This document shows, piece by piece, positions 32,060 to 41,390 of a stretch of DNA of 64,000 bases (position 1 is the first letter of the stretch; each line of letters begins with the position of its first letter). Source of the DNA: Paenibacillus hamazuiensis (GTDB lineage: Bacteria; Bacillota; Bacilli; Paenibacillales; NBRC-103111). The stretch spans positions 5,763,001 to 5,827,000 of the forward strand of contig NZ_JALRMO010000001.1 of the NCBI RefSeq assembly GCF_023276405.1. The letters run 5' to 3'. A model generated the notes under the pieces. That model had not been told where the DNA came from, did no database searches, and was given only the letters and a program-made list of their open reading frames with translations. The translations under genes and the position numbers were made by a program.

Positions 32060-35000
32060 TTATTCGCTGACGAGCAGCGTCGCCGAACGGGCCGGCAAGT
32101 TAATGGAGAGGGAGTTTTGCGAGGAGGTTACGTTTTGCACGAACTGCAGGCGCTGTCTGGCATCGAAACGGTATACCTTCGCCGAAGCGGACAGGTCGCT
32201 GTTGATCTCAACGTCCGTCGTACGCGGTACCGTGTCTTTGTTGAACAGCAGAATGAACTTCTTGCCCGCAGGCGAAACGATCGTGTAGGCGCCGACGGCG
32301 TCGAAGTTGGAGCTCGTCGCTTTTACGCTGTCGCCTTCGACGGCGCCGCCGCTGCCGTCATAGTTCAAGTACAGCTTGAACGCGTCTTCGAGCGGCGTGT
32401 TCGCCGGCAGACCGCCCCAGCGGGTTGCGAGCTCGACGCCTTCGCGCGCGAACAGGGCGAGCGCTTCCGCCTGCGCCAAACCGGAGCTGATGCCGCCCCC
32501 GTCGCCGAAGTTGTATTCGGTGATGGCGAGCTTGGTGCCCGGCGCGTTCTTGTCGATGATTTCCTGCATCCTCGGCAGCAGCCGCACCGGCTCTTGAATC
32601 CACGAGCTCGGATCGACGTAATTCGGATCGAACAGCGATTTTAAAGCTTGCAGGCGGCGTTTGCTCGTAACGGCCGACTCGTCGCTCGTGAATGTAATGC
32701 CGTTTTCCGCCGGATAGTAATGAATATCCAGCACGTCGACGAGCCGCGTATGATTCGCCTGCTCGTATTCGCGAACCTTGCTCAAGTACCAGTCCAGGAA
32801 CGGCTTGTTGCCGTGAGCGGCGGCATCGCTGCCTGCGGAGCAGCCGTCTTTCGCGGAGTAGAAATATTCGCACCAGCCCCAGGAAACCGGACCGAACACC
32901 TTGGCTTCCGGATCCTTTTGCTTGATCATCGAGCCGTACTGCACGGTGTAGTTCCAAATTTCATCGTAGGTCGTCATTTCCGGATGCACGTCGCGGTGCG
33001 TATGTCCCCACAGCGCAGGCTCGTTATCGAGCGCATAATAACGGACATAGTTGCCGAAGCGGCCCTTCAAATGATCGATCCATCTTGCCATAAAATCCGG
33101 GCCGTATGGTTTGGAGGTATCCTCCGGTTTATTGCCCGTTTTGTAAGTACGTCCGTCCGGCATCAGCCCGTTGCCCGCGTCGGCGTGGCAGTTTTGCTCG
33201 TGCCAGTCGCATTCGTTGCCGGATTGCCTGCCGTATTTGGAAATCGAGAAGCCCCAGGTCACATCGCGGCTCTTCGGCGTCCAGCCGATCGTCGGAATTT
33301 GCAGCAGCACCTTCGTTTGATCCGCCATCGATTGTGCAATGAAACGGTCGGACAGCGAGCCGTTAGGCAGCTGCGACGGGTCCGGCGTGTCGTTCGTGTA
33401 ATTCAGGAAATACCAGTCGGCGGCGCGGTTCGTCACGTCGAGCTCCCAGTTGTAGCGGGACATCTGGTTGCCGCCCCAGCGCTTCAGCGGAAACTTCATT
33501 TGCGAAGCGTCATCGCTCGGGTTCTCTTCAAAGTTGACGCCGAAAATATCTTTGCTGACCGGACGGCGATCCGCCGTCGTATCGATCGAGACGGAAACGT
33601 GCTTCACCTCCGGCTCCGGCAGCGTCACCACGTTGTCGTTTTTCAGCAAAACCACATCGTCGAAATAAATCGTTCCCTGGTTCTGCTCGCCCCACGCCTG
33701 CACGACAATGCCGTCGAAGGTCGGGCTCGTTATGTCCATATCGGCAAACTTCAGCGTCGCTTTGGCCCATGCATTCGCGGGAATACCTCCCGGAATCGAC
33801 GTTTCGATCGGGACGCTGCCGACCACGCTGCGTCCGTCCTGCAGCACGAACCGCAGCTTTTGACCGCCGGTCGTGCCGCCATGCACCCAAATCTCGGCGC
33901 CGTAATACTCTTTCGTCTCGTATTTCGCATCGTTATGGAACCATGTGCCTTCATACCCTTTGGCCGCAAACGATACGGAATGGGTTCCCGAATGCACCGG
34001 AGCGGTATTGTTCAGCTTTTGTGTGCCCCAGCCCCAATCGCCGTATCCGTCCGAAAGCTTGTCATCGTACACGGTAACCGGTGATACTGTCGTGACCTGG
34101 GCGTACGTCGCCGTGCTTTGTCCCTCGTACGTTGCGGTAATTTTGGCGATACCCGGCTGCTTCGCCGTCAGTTGACCGTAAACGACTGAAAGCACGCTCG
34201 GGTCGCTGGAAGTCCAGACCGCTTTTTTCGTCACCTCTGCGGAGGTTCCGTTGCTGAGGTTGGCCGTCAGCCCCAGGCCCACCGTATCGCCCGGGAGCAG
34301 CATCATTTGATACGAGGACATCAACACTTCCCACACGGTCGGAGGAGCCACGTATTTCTCCAATACATGGATATCGTCCACATACAGCTGCGGCTGGCTG
34401 CCGCCGGTAGCCCCGCTGATGATAATCGCGTCAAAAATATTGTTCGGAATGTTCAGCTCAGGCAGATTCACAAGCACCTTCGCCCATCCGTTCGCCGGTA
34501 CGCTTCCGCCCTCGATGTAAGGGTCGACGTCGAAAGTTGCGGCGGGAGCGCCGCCGGCGTTCAAGATCACCTGCAGCTTCTGGCCGCCGGCCGACCCGCC
34601 GTTCAGCCAAAATTCGAGGCGGTCGTGTTTCGCCACGTTCACTACGCCGTCGGACTTGTACAAATACAATGCCGCATGATTGCTCGGATCCATTTGAATC
34701 GCTCTCGTTCCGCTGTGAACGACAGCTGTTTGCGCCATATTGCGCTGCGCTCCGCTTAAATCCTTAAACGGCTCGTTCACCTGCTCGTCGTAGACGACGA
34801 AGCCGGCTACATCCCCGGTCGGAACGGGCTCCGGCGCGGTTTTCGTCACCGTTACGTTCACTGTCGCCGTATAACCTTGATACGATGCGGTTACGGCCGC
34901 AGTGCCTTCCGCCACTGCCGTTATTTCGCCGTTATTCACGCTTGCCACCTGCGGGTTGCCGGAGCTCCATGCCGCGGACCCCGTCACCTGCTCCGACGTA

Positions 35001-36460
35001 TCGTCCGAGTAATGTGCCAAAGCCCGGACCGAAGCTGTGCCTCCGACAACGATCGATACGCTGCCCGGCGAGGCGCTGATTCCCGTTAACGTGCGCACGA
35101 CGGCCTTCTTGGTCAGCACGATATCGTCGATGAACAGCTGCGATTCGGCGCCGCCTTCCACCCCGCCGATAAATACGGCGTCAAACAGATTGTTCGGCAG
35201 CTTCAGCGAGGACAAATCGATCGATACCTTTGCCCATGTACCCGCCGGAATATGGCCGCCGGCGATGACGCCGTCCACATCAACCGTGGCTGCCGGAGCG
35301 CCGCTGTCGTTAAATCCGACCTTCAGCTTCTGGCCTCCGGCTGTGCCGCCGTTCACCCAAAACTCCAGCTTTTCATATCCGGTTGCGATAACGGGACCGT
35401 CGGATTTGAACAAATACAGCGCCGTGTTGCTGCTTGGAGTCATCGAAATGGCGCGGGTGCCGGTGTGCACCGTTGCCGATTGCGCAATGTCATGCTGCGC
35501 ACTGCTGTAATCGACAAACGGTTCGTGAAGCTGCTCGTCGTAAATGACAAGCCCGTCCACGACCGGAACCGGACCCGGAGGCGGAGCGATCGCCGTCACC
35601 GTCACGTTCGACGCGGCGCTGAGTCCGCCATAAGTCGCGGTGACGACGGAAGTTCCCGCGCCCACCGCGCTGAGCATGCCGTTTGCCACCGTGACGACCT
35701 GCGGATTGCTCGTTTTCCAGGCCGCAAACTCGGCCACCTGTTCGTTCGTACCGTCGGAGTATTGGGCTGCCGCTTGAAGGGAAGCGGCTTCGCCCGCTTT
35801 CAGCGATACGTTATTAGGCGTTACCACGACATTGGTCAGCTGCTTGACGGGAGGCGGGCTTTGCGTCTGCCCTCCGCCCGAAGCGGGTGCGGACGGCGTC
35901 TTCGTCAGAACGATGTCGTCTACATAAATCTCCCCCTGCTCGGCTTTGCTCGTATCCTGCAGCAGGATGCCGTCGAAAATGCCGCTTGGCAAATTCAGAT
36001 CGGCCAGCTTCACGCTGACAAGCTGCCATTTGCCTGCCGTCAGCTTCTTGTCCGGCAGCAAGCTGTCGAGAGGCGTTTCCGCCGCTTGCTCGCCTCCCGA
36101 ATTAAACACGAGGCGCAGCTTCTGATTGCCTGCAGCGCCGCCATGGATCCAAAACTCCAGATACGGATAGTCGGACGCCGAAACGATTCGGTCTTTATAT
36201 AAATAAAGGCCCCCTTCGCCACTCGGCACCATGGATATGGCGTACGTGCCGGAATGCACGTATTTGCTTTGCTTAACATTTACTTTTGCCCAGCTGTAAT
36301 TGACGAAGCCGTTTCGCAGCGCGTCGTCGAATACGACAAGCTTCGAAGCAGCCGCAGCTTCCGTCCGGTCGATGCCGGGGCCGAAGCCGGACACGGTCAG
36401 CGCGAGCACGAGCGCGATCAGCACCATGCTGCGCATCCGCGATAATACATTTTGCCTCAT
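32060..36460 (-). CDS. Secreted multidomain GH44 endoglucanase/xyloglucanase
   Basis: 1466 residues. Signal peptide (SMVLIALVLALTVSGFG, cut near TEA-AA). Then four similar beta-sandwich, presumably carbohydrate-binding, modules at about 40-190, 305-465, 565-720 and 810-955 (each with VHSGT-A-I-M, L-FW-NGG-AGGQKL, A-KV--L--L-LP---FD and DDI-VL). They alternate with three Big_2 Ig-like modules (for example SVSIVVGGTASVRALAHYSD). The GH44 catalytic domain fills about 965-1466: FGVNFEENPSDDASQMKFPL, RWGGNQMSRYNWELD, acid/base Glu in YYALDNEPALWGHTH and nucleophile Glu in LAITEYNFGDGG. It cleaves beta-1,4-glucans or xyloglucan outside the cell. ATG 36460 has GGAGG at seven bases. No SLH or dockerin, so it is released. 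Confidence 0.9.
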   Translation of the reverse strand: MRQNVLSRMRSMVLIALVLALTVSGFGPGIDRTEAAAASKLVVFDDALRNGFVNYSWAKVNVKQSKYVHSGTYAISMVPSGEGGLYLYKDRIVSASDYPYLEFWIHGGAAGNQKLRLVFNSGGEQAAETPLDSLLPDKKLTAGKWQLVSVKLADLNLPSGIFDGILLQDTSKAEQGEIYVDDIVLTKTPSAPASGGGQTQSPPPVKQLTNVVVTPNNVSLKAGEAASLQAAAQYSDGTNEQVAEFAAWKTSNPQVVTVANGMLSAVGAGTSVVTATYGGLSAASNVTVTAIAPPPGPVPVVDGLVIYDEQLHEPFVDYSSAQHDIAQSATVHTGTRAISMTPSSNTALYLFKSDGPVIATGYEKLEFWVNGGTAGGQKLKVGFNDSGAPAATVDVDGVIAGGHIPAGTWAKVSIDLSSLKLPNNLFDAVFIGGVEGGAESQLFIDDIVLTKKAVVRTLTGISASPGSVSIVVGGTASVRALAHYSDDTSEQVTGSAAWSSGNPQVASVNNGEITAVAEGTAAVTASYQGYTATVNVTVTKTAPEPVPTGDVAGFVVYDEQVNEPFKDLSGAQRNMAQTAVVHSGTRAIQMDPSNHAALYLYKSDGVVNVAKHDRLEFWLNGGSAGGQKLQVILNAGGAPAATFDVDPYIEGGSVPANGWAKVLVNLPELNIPNNIFDAIIISGATGGSQPQLYVDDIHVLEKYVAPPTVWEVLMSSYQMMLLPGDTVGLGLTANLSNGTSAEVTKKAVWTSSDPSVLSVVYGQLTAKQPGIAKITATYEGQSTATYAQVTTVSPVTVYDDKLSDGYGDWGWGTQKLNNTAPVHSGTHSVSFAAKGYEGTWFHNDAKYETKEYYGAEIWVHGGTTGGQKLRFVLQDGRSVVGSVPIETSIPGGIPANAWAKATLKFADMDITSPTFDGIVVQAWGEQNQGTIYFDDVVLLKNDNVVTLPEPEVKHVSVSIDTTADRRPVSKDIFGVNFEENPSDDASQMKFPLKRWGGNQMSRYNWELDVTNRAADWYFLNYTNDTPDPSQLPNGSLSDRFIAQSMADQTKVLLQIPTIGWTPKSRDVTWGFSISKYGRQSGNECDWHEQNCHADAGNGLMPDGRTYKTGNKPEDTSKPYGPDFMARWIDHLKGRFGNYVRYYALDNEPALWGHTHRDVHPEMTTYDEIWNYTVQYGSMIKQKDPEAKVFGPVSWGWCEYFYSAKDGCSAGSDAAAHGNKPFLDWYLSKVREYEQANHTRLVDVLDIHYYPAENGITFTSDESAVTSKRRLQALKSLFDPNYVDPSSWIQEPVRLLPRMQEIIDKNAPGTKLAITEYNFGDGGGISSGLAQAEALALFAREGVELATRWGGLPANTPLEDAFKLYLNYDGSGGAVEGDSVKATSSNFDAVGAYTIVSPAGKKFILLFNKDTVPRTTDVEINSDLSASAKVYRFDARQRLQFVQNVTSSQNSLSINLPARSATLLVSE

Positions 36461-36545
36461 TAAGACACCTCCATTTGTTTTCCCTTCCATAACATTGTCG
36501 GTGGCTGCAGATAAGCAAAACAGATTCCAACTCCTCATTTTTGAG

Positions 36546-36580
36546 ATGACCCGGTCATGAAAACCGCACGTGACCGGTCA
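36546..36580. promoter_or_regulatory. Two palindromic sites between GH44 and LuxR regulator genes
   Basis: ATGACCCGGTCAT (36546-36558) and TGACCGGTCA (36571-36580) lie between the divergent GH44 gene and response-regulator gene. The second sequence recurs exactly at 56691-56700 by the paralogous regulator, and ATGATCGGTCAT is at 52638-52649. Probable binding sites of these regulators. Confidence 0.5.
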
Positions 36581-36658
36581 TCGTCTTGGATGCTCATTGT
36601 CTGCGGGAGTGGCCCAAGGTATACTGATTTTAAAAGAATGAACGGGGGTAGGAGCACC

Positions 36659-37324
36659 ATGATCGACATCCTCATTGCCGACGACCAGGCCTTGATGCGG
36701 GACGGATTGCAAACGATTTTAAATTTGGAGGAGGACATGCGCGTCGTCGGATCGGCCAGAAACGGTGAGGAGGCGCTTCAGCTTACGGCCGAGCTGTCTC
36801 CCGATATCATATTGATGGACATCCAAATGCCGGTGATGGACGGCATCGAATGCACGAAACGGATCAAGCAGCTGTATCCGGAGCAGTTGATCCTGATTTT
36901 GACGACGTTCACGGAGGACGAATATATTATCGAAGCCTTGGCGGGCGGAGCGACCGGCTTTCTGCTGAAGGACATGCCGGGGGACAAGCTGATCCAGTCG
37001 ATCCGCGACGCGCTGGACGGGCATTTCATGCTGCCGTCGGTGATCGCCGCCAAGCTGGCGAGCCGGCTGTCACAGGTGAGCCATTCCCCGCAAATCCGCA
37101 TTGATGCAGGCCGTCTGAAGGCGTCCGGGATCACCTTCACCGACCGGGAAAAAGACATTGCGCTGCTGATGCTGGAAGGCAAGAGCAACCGGGACATCGC
37201 AAGTCAGCTGATCATGAGGGAAGGCACCGTGAAAAACTATGTCAGCGCCATATACAACAAGGTGGGAACGAACGACCGGACGCTGGCCATGATTGCGCTG
37301 AAAGAGCTGCTGAAGGATGAGTGA
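36659..37324 (+). CDS. NarL/LuxR-type response regulator, orphan paralogue
   Basis: 221 residues. Receiver domain with acidic pocket (LIADDQ) and phosphoacceptor D54 in IILMDIQMPV, then Thr and Lys switch residues (ILTTF; LLKDMPG). The C-terminal LuxR HTH is FTDREKDIALLMLEGKSNRD with EGTVKNYVSAIYNKVGTNDR. It is about two-thirds identical to the regulator at 55916-56590, and the recognition helix is nearly the same. No kinase adjoins it, so it may receive phosphate from the hybrid kinase at 52716-55919 or cross-regulate. GGTAGGAG precedes ATG 36659. It is divergent from the GH44 gene, its likely target. Confidence 0.87.
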   Translation: MIDILIADDQALMRDGLQTILNLEEDMRVVGSARNGEEALQLTAELSPDIILMDIQMPVMDGIECTKRIKQLYPEQLILILTTFTEDEYIIEALAGGATGFLLKDMPGDKLIQSIRDALDGHFMLPSVIAAKLASRLSQVSHSPQIRIDAGRLKASGITFTDREKDIALLMLEGKSNRDIASQLIMREGTVKNYVSAIYNKVGTNDRTLAMIALKELLKDE

Positions 37325-37508
37325 AACGGCTGGCCGGTACCTGGAAAAAGGGAAGTATCCACTCCAGGAAACCATGATCGGGTACAGCCGACATTAAGAG
37401 GGATTCCAATAAAAGCAGGTTTGTTTTATTATAACTGTTTTTGACATCCTCGGATCATGGTGGTTCAGGTAAGCTTAAGATAAGATATTTCATAACTGGA
37501 GGGTTTAC

Positions 37509-38321
37509 ATGCAAATGCCCATACTATCCACAGAACTCGTTCATCGGATAGAAGTCTCGGATTTTGAAGTAATGAGCGGACGAATGAAAGCGGTTGCGAA
37601 CAGATCCGGAAATCCTTTTGACGTGATGTTTACGGAATTCGGGGAAGCGACGGCGATTTCTGCAAAAAATCTTCCCCGCGACTTTAACAAATTGTGGGGG
37701 CTCGGTCCACGTGATCTTTGTCGTTTGGATGAGATCGTGCACCACTATGATTCAAGAAATCCGGACTTTGCATTGGATCTCATTCCGTCCCAATTCGATG
37801 AGACGACGGCATTGGCTCTGCGGGAGAAAGGGTTTTTCCAATACGGCTTTCACACCGCACTATACGGGGTGCCCTCACTTGCTCATACTTTGATGCCCGT
37901 TTCCGTGCAAGTCAGTAAATGCAAACCGGATCAGGCGCGTTTATTCGCGGAATTGTTCCATCGTAGCCTGGAACTGCCCCCGGATATAGCCGAAAACGAA
38001 GAAAGTTTCTACTTTCTTCTTCAGGACCCTCGCTGGTGGTTATACATCGGTTATCTAGACGAAGTCCCTGTTGCCTTCTCGATGATGTTTAGGGGAGATG
38101 ATGGTATTGCCTGTTTCGGAATGGCTGGGACACTTCCTGGTTATAGGGGCCGCGGATTGCAGTCGGCAATGCTCGCTGCTCGGATGGAGGATGCCAAAAA
38201 GGCAGGATGTCAGATTGTTACCGCGCAAGCGGAATACGGCAGCACCTCATTCCGGAACCTGCTCAAGGCGGGGTTTTACGTTGCCTATACAAAGGCCGTT
38301 TGGAGAAGGTTTAATCATTAA
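37509..38321 (+). CDS. GNAT-family acetyltransferase
   Basis: 270 residues. The C-terminal half (about 130-265) is a GNAT domain with WWLYIGYLDEVPVAFSMMF, the acetyl-CoA loop AGTLPGYRGRGLQSAMLAAR and AQAEYGSTSFRNLLKAGF. The N-terminal half resembles a degenerate second GNAT-like domain, as in two-domain acetyltransferases. GGAGGG precedes the ATG. The substrate is unknown. It begins a run of three plus-strand accessory genes (acetyltransferase, APH-like kinase, SnoaL-like) that may be resistance or detoxification functions. Confidence 0.8.
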   Translation: MQMPILSTELVHRIEVSDFEVMSGRMKAVANRSGNPFDVMFTEFGEATAISAKNLPRDFNKLWGLGPRDLCRLDEIVHHYDSRNPDFALDLIPSQFDETTALALREKGFFQYGFHTALYGVPSLAHTLMPVSVQVSKCKPDQARLFAELFHRSLELPPDIAENEESFYFLLQDPRWWLYIGYLDEVPVAFSMMFRGDDGIACFGMAGTLPGYRGRGLQSAMLAARMEDAKKAGCQIVTAQAEYGSTSFRNLLKAGFYVAYTKAVWRRFNH

Positions 38322-38366
38322 TCGTTTATAGCCTTGGACTGCGATTTAAGGAGGATACATAACCTG

Positions 38367-39215
38367 ATGTTACAGGATATCATCAATGAGATTATGACTA
38401 GAGCGTTGTTGCCCGAGCCGGTTACCCAGTGGAGTGAGTTGAAGGGTGGCACGATGAGTATGCTCGGTGTGTTAGGGACACCCGAAGTATCGAAGCGTTA
38501 TGTCGTCAAAATAAACCCCCGGGAGTTAGTCAGAAACGAGACTCGGTTTCTAAATCTGTACGATGGTATCGATCTTCTGCCATCTGTTCGGTATGTCGAC
38601 CCGGAGTTCCGTTATTTCGTCTACGATTTCATTCCTGGGGATACACGGTATGAACATGGCGCCAAAACTCCTCTTATGCAAAAACTCACGAGGCAGGTAA
38701 TCAGCCGGTATGTTCGTCCGGAATCAGGTGATCACTTTAAGCATGTGGAATCTCGGGCCAGCATGGAGGAATCGATTAGCTATGCCAGTTCTGTTATCGG
38801 TGCAAATCTTCCGCCGGAAGATCATGAACTCGTCGCCTACATTATGCAAATCCATGCGGAAGTGATTGCCAACGAAGACAAATACATACTCCACGGCGAC
38901 TTCGGTGCTCACAATTTTTTGTTCACTGAAGGGAAGTTGAGCGGAGTTATTGATCCTATCCCGGCTATTGGGCGTAAGCGGTATGATCTACTCTATGCCT
39001 TCTGTTCCTCGCCCGACGAGCTGACGATGCCCGCACTCATACAAACAGTGAGCGAGTTGGAGACTGTAGAAGAGATCGACAGGAAGGTTCTAATCGGGGA
39101 TATGCTCTTGGCTCTTTATAGCCGTTTATCTACATGTCTTAAATATCATCCCAAGGATTTGATCGCGTATTTACAAGCCTGGTCTTATTGGACGTTACAC
39201 TGGAAGAACTCATAG
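38367..39215 (+). CDS. Aminoglycoside-phosphotransferase-like kinase
   Basis: 282 residues of the APH/choline-kinase superfamily. The N-lobe has KRYVVKINPRELVRNETRFL (ATP-binding Lys and alphaC Glu). The catalytic loop is YILHGDFGAHNFLFTEGKLS, with Asp and Asn conserved, and GVIDPIPAIGRKRYDLLYAF replaces the usual GVIDWEDA metal-binding segment while retaining the Asp. It probably phosphorylates a small hydroxylated compound; drug resistance cannot be asserted. ATG 38367 follows AAGGAGG by about 12 bases. Confidence 0.7.
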   Translation: MLQDIINEIMTRALLPEPVTQWSELKGGTMSMLGVLGTPEVSKRYVVKINPRELVRNETRFLNLYDGIDLLPSVRYVDPEFRYFVYDFIPGDTRYEHGAKTPLMQKLTRQVISRYVRPESGDHFKHVESRASMEESISYASSVIGANLPPEDHELVAYIMQIHAEVIANEDKYILHGDFGAHNFLFTEGKLSGVIDPIPAIGRKRYDLLYAFCSSPDELTMPALIQTVSELETVEEIDRKVLIGDMLLALYSRLSTCLKYHPKDLIAYLQAWSYWTLHWKNS

Positions 39216-39332
39216 CTTTACATATTGACTAACAGAAACAATAGTGTAAAAGCAAACAATGAGGACGTCGTGAATGATAATCGAGTGATCCCGCTAAGCT
39301 AAACGGGCAGTTTGAATGAAAGGAGTCCGACT

Positions 39333-39716
39333 ATGATTTATGAAGAGAACAAAGAAATCATCAAAAAATATATTGATGCCTACAATTCATTTGATATTGA
39401 AAGTATGATTGACCTTTTATATAAAGACGTCGTATTCAGGAATTTCTCTAATGGTGAAATGAACGCTGAGACCGTAGGAATACAAGAGTTTAGAGAGCTG
39501 GCAGAAAAGTCAGCAAAGATTTTCTCAAGTCGATGTCAGACGGTTACTGACATTGGTATTGCAGACGAAAAAACGGAAGTACAGATTGAGTACGAGGCAA
39601 TTTTGGCTGTTGATTTACCTAACGGACTAAAGGTCGGGGAAACGATTCAATTAAAAGGGAAGTCTGTATTCGGGATTCTTGAAGGAAAAATATCGTTAAT
39701 TGAAGATTATAGTTAA
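39333..39716 (+). CDS. SnoaL-like / NTF2-fold protein
   Basis: 127 residues forming a single cone-shaped NTF2-like domain: NKEIIKKYIDAYNSFDIESM at the start, DVVFRNFSNGEMNAETVG in the pocket, and IQLKGKSVFGILEGKISLIE on the closing strands. Members include polyketide cyclases and small-molecule-binding proteins without catalysis. AAAGGAG lies seven bases before ATG 39333. Low GC and an isolated position hint at recent gain. Function not deducible. Confidence 0.75.
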   Translation: MIYEENKEIIKKYIDAYNSFDIESMIDLLYKDVVFRNFSNGEMNAETVGIQEFRELAEKSAKIFSSRCQTVTDIGIADEKTEVQIEYEAILAVDLPNGLKVGETIQLKGKSVFGILEGKISLIEDYS

Positions 39717-40030
39717 ATGAAGGGCGAGATAGCTCGCGTTTCACATCTTGGGAAGCCGCCGCGAATCAAATCGGTCGGCTTTCGGTCCCACGCTAAAGGG
39801 GACGATAGTTCAATCATGACACCACGGCAGCCGGCCATAATGATCGGCTGCCATCGTTATGCTATCGGGCAGTTTAACCCACCAATATTCTGGAGTAGTA
39901 GCCTTAGATTCAGGTCATTTAACGACCCCGATTTGCAAAGGCCTTCAAGATCGAAACATACGCGGTATGTGTGTCCGTAACAGCAAGAATTGCCCTACCG
40001 ACCTACGGATGGACGGAGCACCTTAGAATT
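39717..40030. other. Non-coding gap
   Basis: No convincing gene on either strand. The only structure is an 8-bp perfect hairpin, GGCAGCCG (39826-39833) with CGGCTGCC (39845-39852), lacking a T-run; it may end the SnoaL-like transcript weakly. Confidence 0.5.
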
Positions 40031-40071
40031 AGCAAAAGAAACCCGAAGTCTCATAAAAGACTTGGGTTTCT
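40031..40071 (-). terminator. Terminator after flavin oxidoreductase
   Basis: AGAAACCC-AAGTCT pairs with AGACTT-GGGTTTCT with one bulged base; TTTTG follows on the minus strand. Confidence 0.8.
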
Positions 40072-40101
40072 CGTCAATATGAGTTGCCTTTAGGACTACT
40101 T

Positions 40102-41223
40102 TTATTTTGTAACTTTAAACCATCCTGGCATTGCTTGAATTACATTCCAAAGTTTTTCTGGAATTTGAAGCTGGTCGAGTTTCGAAACGTTCAACTCGGA
40201 ATCTATCTCGGCTTCACGTCCATTTGCAACCTTTTCAACCCAATCAGGATTCATAATTAACGCATGCCCAATGGCGACTAGCGGCAATCCTAGTTCCACA
40301 GCTTTAAGAGCATCATCCGGTGTTATTATGGAACCGGCAGCCATCACAGGGACCTTATCGTTTGCTCTTTCAAGAATTAATTCAAGCCATGTTTTTTCAT
40401 CTGGACTATCTACTGGCTTAAAAGACATATCAAATAATGAAGCATGTATATAATCCAAATCCTGTTCAACAAGGATATCAATTAATTCATATGTGTCTTT
40501 CAGACGTAATCCGTCCACTTTGGAGGATTCTTCAGGTGAAAATCGGTAACCTAAAATGAATGGTTTTTTAGCATGTTTTTCAATGACATTTTTGATTTCC
40601 TCAATAATCGCCAATGGAAAACGCAAGCGATTTTCAAGTGATCCTCCCCATTGGTCCGTCCGTTGATTTGTCGCTGGCGACCAGAAATTCTGAATTAAAA
40701 ATCCATGAGCCCCATGAATTTCGACGCCATCAAATCCGGCTTCGATTGCTCTTCTCGTTGTGTCTCCAAAAGCACGTATAATCGACAGGATTTCCTCATG
40801 TGATAGCTCTCTTGTTTCTACACTTGTTTGAAAAGCATCAGCGTCGGGTTTCAATGCACTCGCACTAACTGCATCCAATCCAGGTAAAGCTTTATTGCCC
40901 GCATGGAAAATCTGTAGTATCGCAGGAGATCCTCCACTTTTCGCTGCCTCAGCTAATTTTCGCAAACTTGGAATAAATTCATCATTATACCCAGCGAATT
41001 CATTCGTAAAACCCTGCCCATTAGGCGTAACATGAGTACACCCTGTAATGACGAGTCCTACTCCATTCACTCTTTGTTTATAATACTTTACTTCGTCATC
41101 CGAAATGGTAAGATCGTCATTACTTGACCAGGTTGTCATAGGTGCCATAACAATTCTATTCTTCATTGTTATTCCACTTCTGAATGTGAAGGATTCAAAT
41201 AACCTACTGTATTTTTGATTCAT
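40102..41223 (-). CDS. NADH-dependent flavin oxidoreductase (old yellow enzyme family)
   Basis: 373 residues, a FMN-containing TIM barrel. N-terminal NRIVMAPMTTW, the substrate-binding motif GVEIHGAHGFLIQNFWSPAT with His pair, and TDQWGGSLENRLRFPLAI are hallmarks of the OYE family. The C-terminal phosphate-binding part is PVMAAGSIITPDDALKAVEL and LVAIGHALIMNPDWVEK. It reduces activated C=C bonds or nitro groups of electrophiles. There are no iron-sulfur cysteines, so it is the short class. It is divergent from a MerR regulator with a 19-bp-spacer promoter, implying induction by an electrophile. AT-rich compared with the window. Confidence 0.9.
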   Translation of the reverse strand: MNQKYSRLFESFTFRSGITMKNRIVMAPMTTWSSNDDLTISDDEVKYYKQRVNGVGLVITGCTHVTPNGQGFTNEFAGYNDEFIPSLRKLAEAAKSGGSPAILQIFHAGNKALPGLDAVSASALKPDADAFQTSVETRELSHEEILSIIRAFGDTTRRAIEAGFDGVEIHGAHGFLIQNFWSPATNQRTDQWGGSLENRLRFPLAIIEEIKNVIEKHAKKPFILGYRFSPEESSKVDGLRLKDTYELIDILVEQDLDYIHASLFDMSFKPVDSPDEKTWLELILERANDKVPVMAAGSIITPDDALKAVELGLPLVAIGHALIMNPDWVEKVANGREAEIDSELNVSKLDQLQIPEKLWNVIQAMPGWFKVTK

Positions 41224-41260
41224 TTCATTAACCTCGCTATCCTATTTTCTTTTCTATTTC

Positions 41261-41291
41261 AGTGTAATTAGTTTCCGTTACGGAAAGTCAA
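41261..41291 (-). promoter_or_regulatory. MerR-type promoter of flavin oxidoreductase gene
   Basis: TTGACT (41291-41286) and TACACT (41266-41261) are 19 bases apart on the minus strand. The dyad TTTCCGTTACGGAAA (41272-41286) fills the spacer, so activation by the divergent MerR protein is likely. Confidence 0.7.
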
Positions 41292-41354
41292 GGTTTTATT
41301 TTTATATGATTACATAAAGAATTGTTGTATTTCCATTCTCCTTTATGATATATA

Positions 41355-41379
41355 TTTAGTTACAGTAACTGTAACTAAA
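41355..41379 (+). promoter_or_regulatory. 25-bp perfect palindrome before merR
   Basis: Arms TTTAGTTACAGT and ACTGTAACTAAA flank a single A. The palindrome sits 12 bases before the merR start and overlaps its probable transcription start, so it is a good candidate for an autoregulatory operator. Confidence 0.65.
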
Positions 41380-41390
41380 GGTGGGACAAG

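Noticed and set aside
37509-39716. Antibiotic-resistance island (acetyltransferase, APH-like kinase, SnoaL-like)
   Set aside because: The families are broad, no mobile-element borders are present and drug substrates cannot be inferred; reported as separate genes only.
39826-39852. Intrinsic terminator
   Set aside because: An 8-bp perfect hairpin without a T-run on either strand; noted only inside the non-coding gap.
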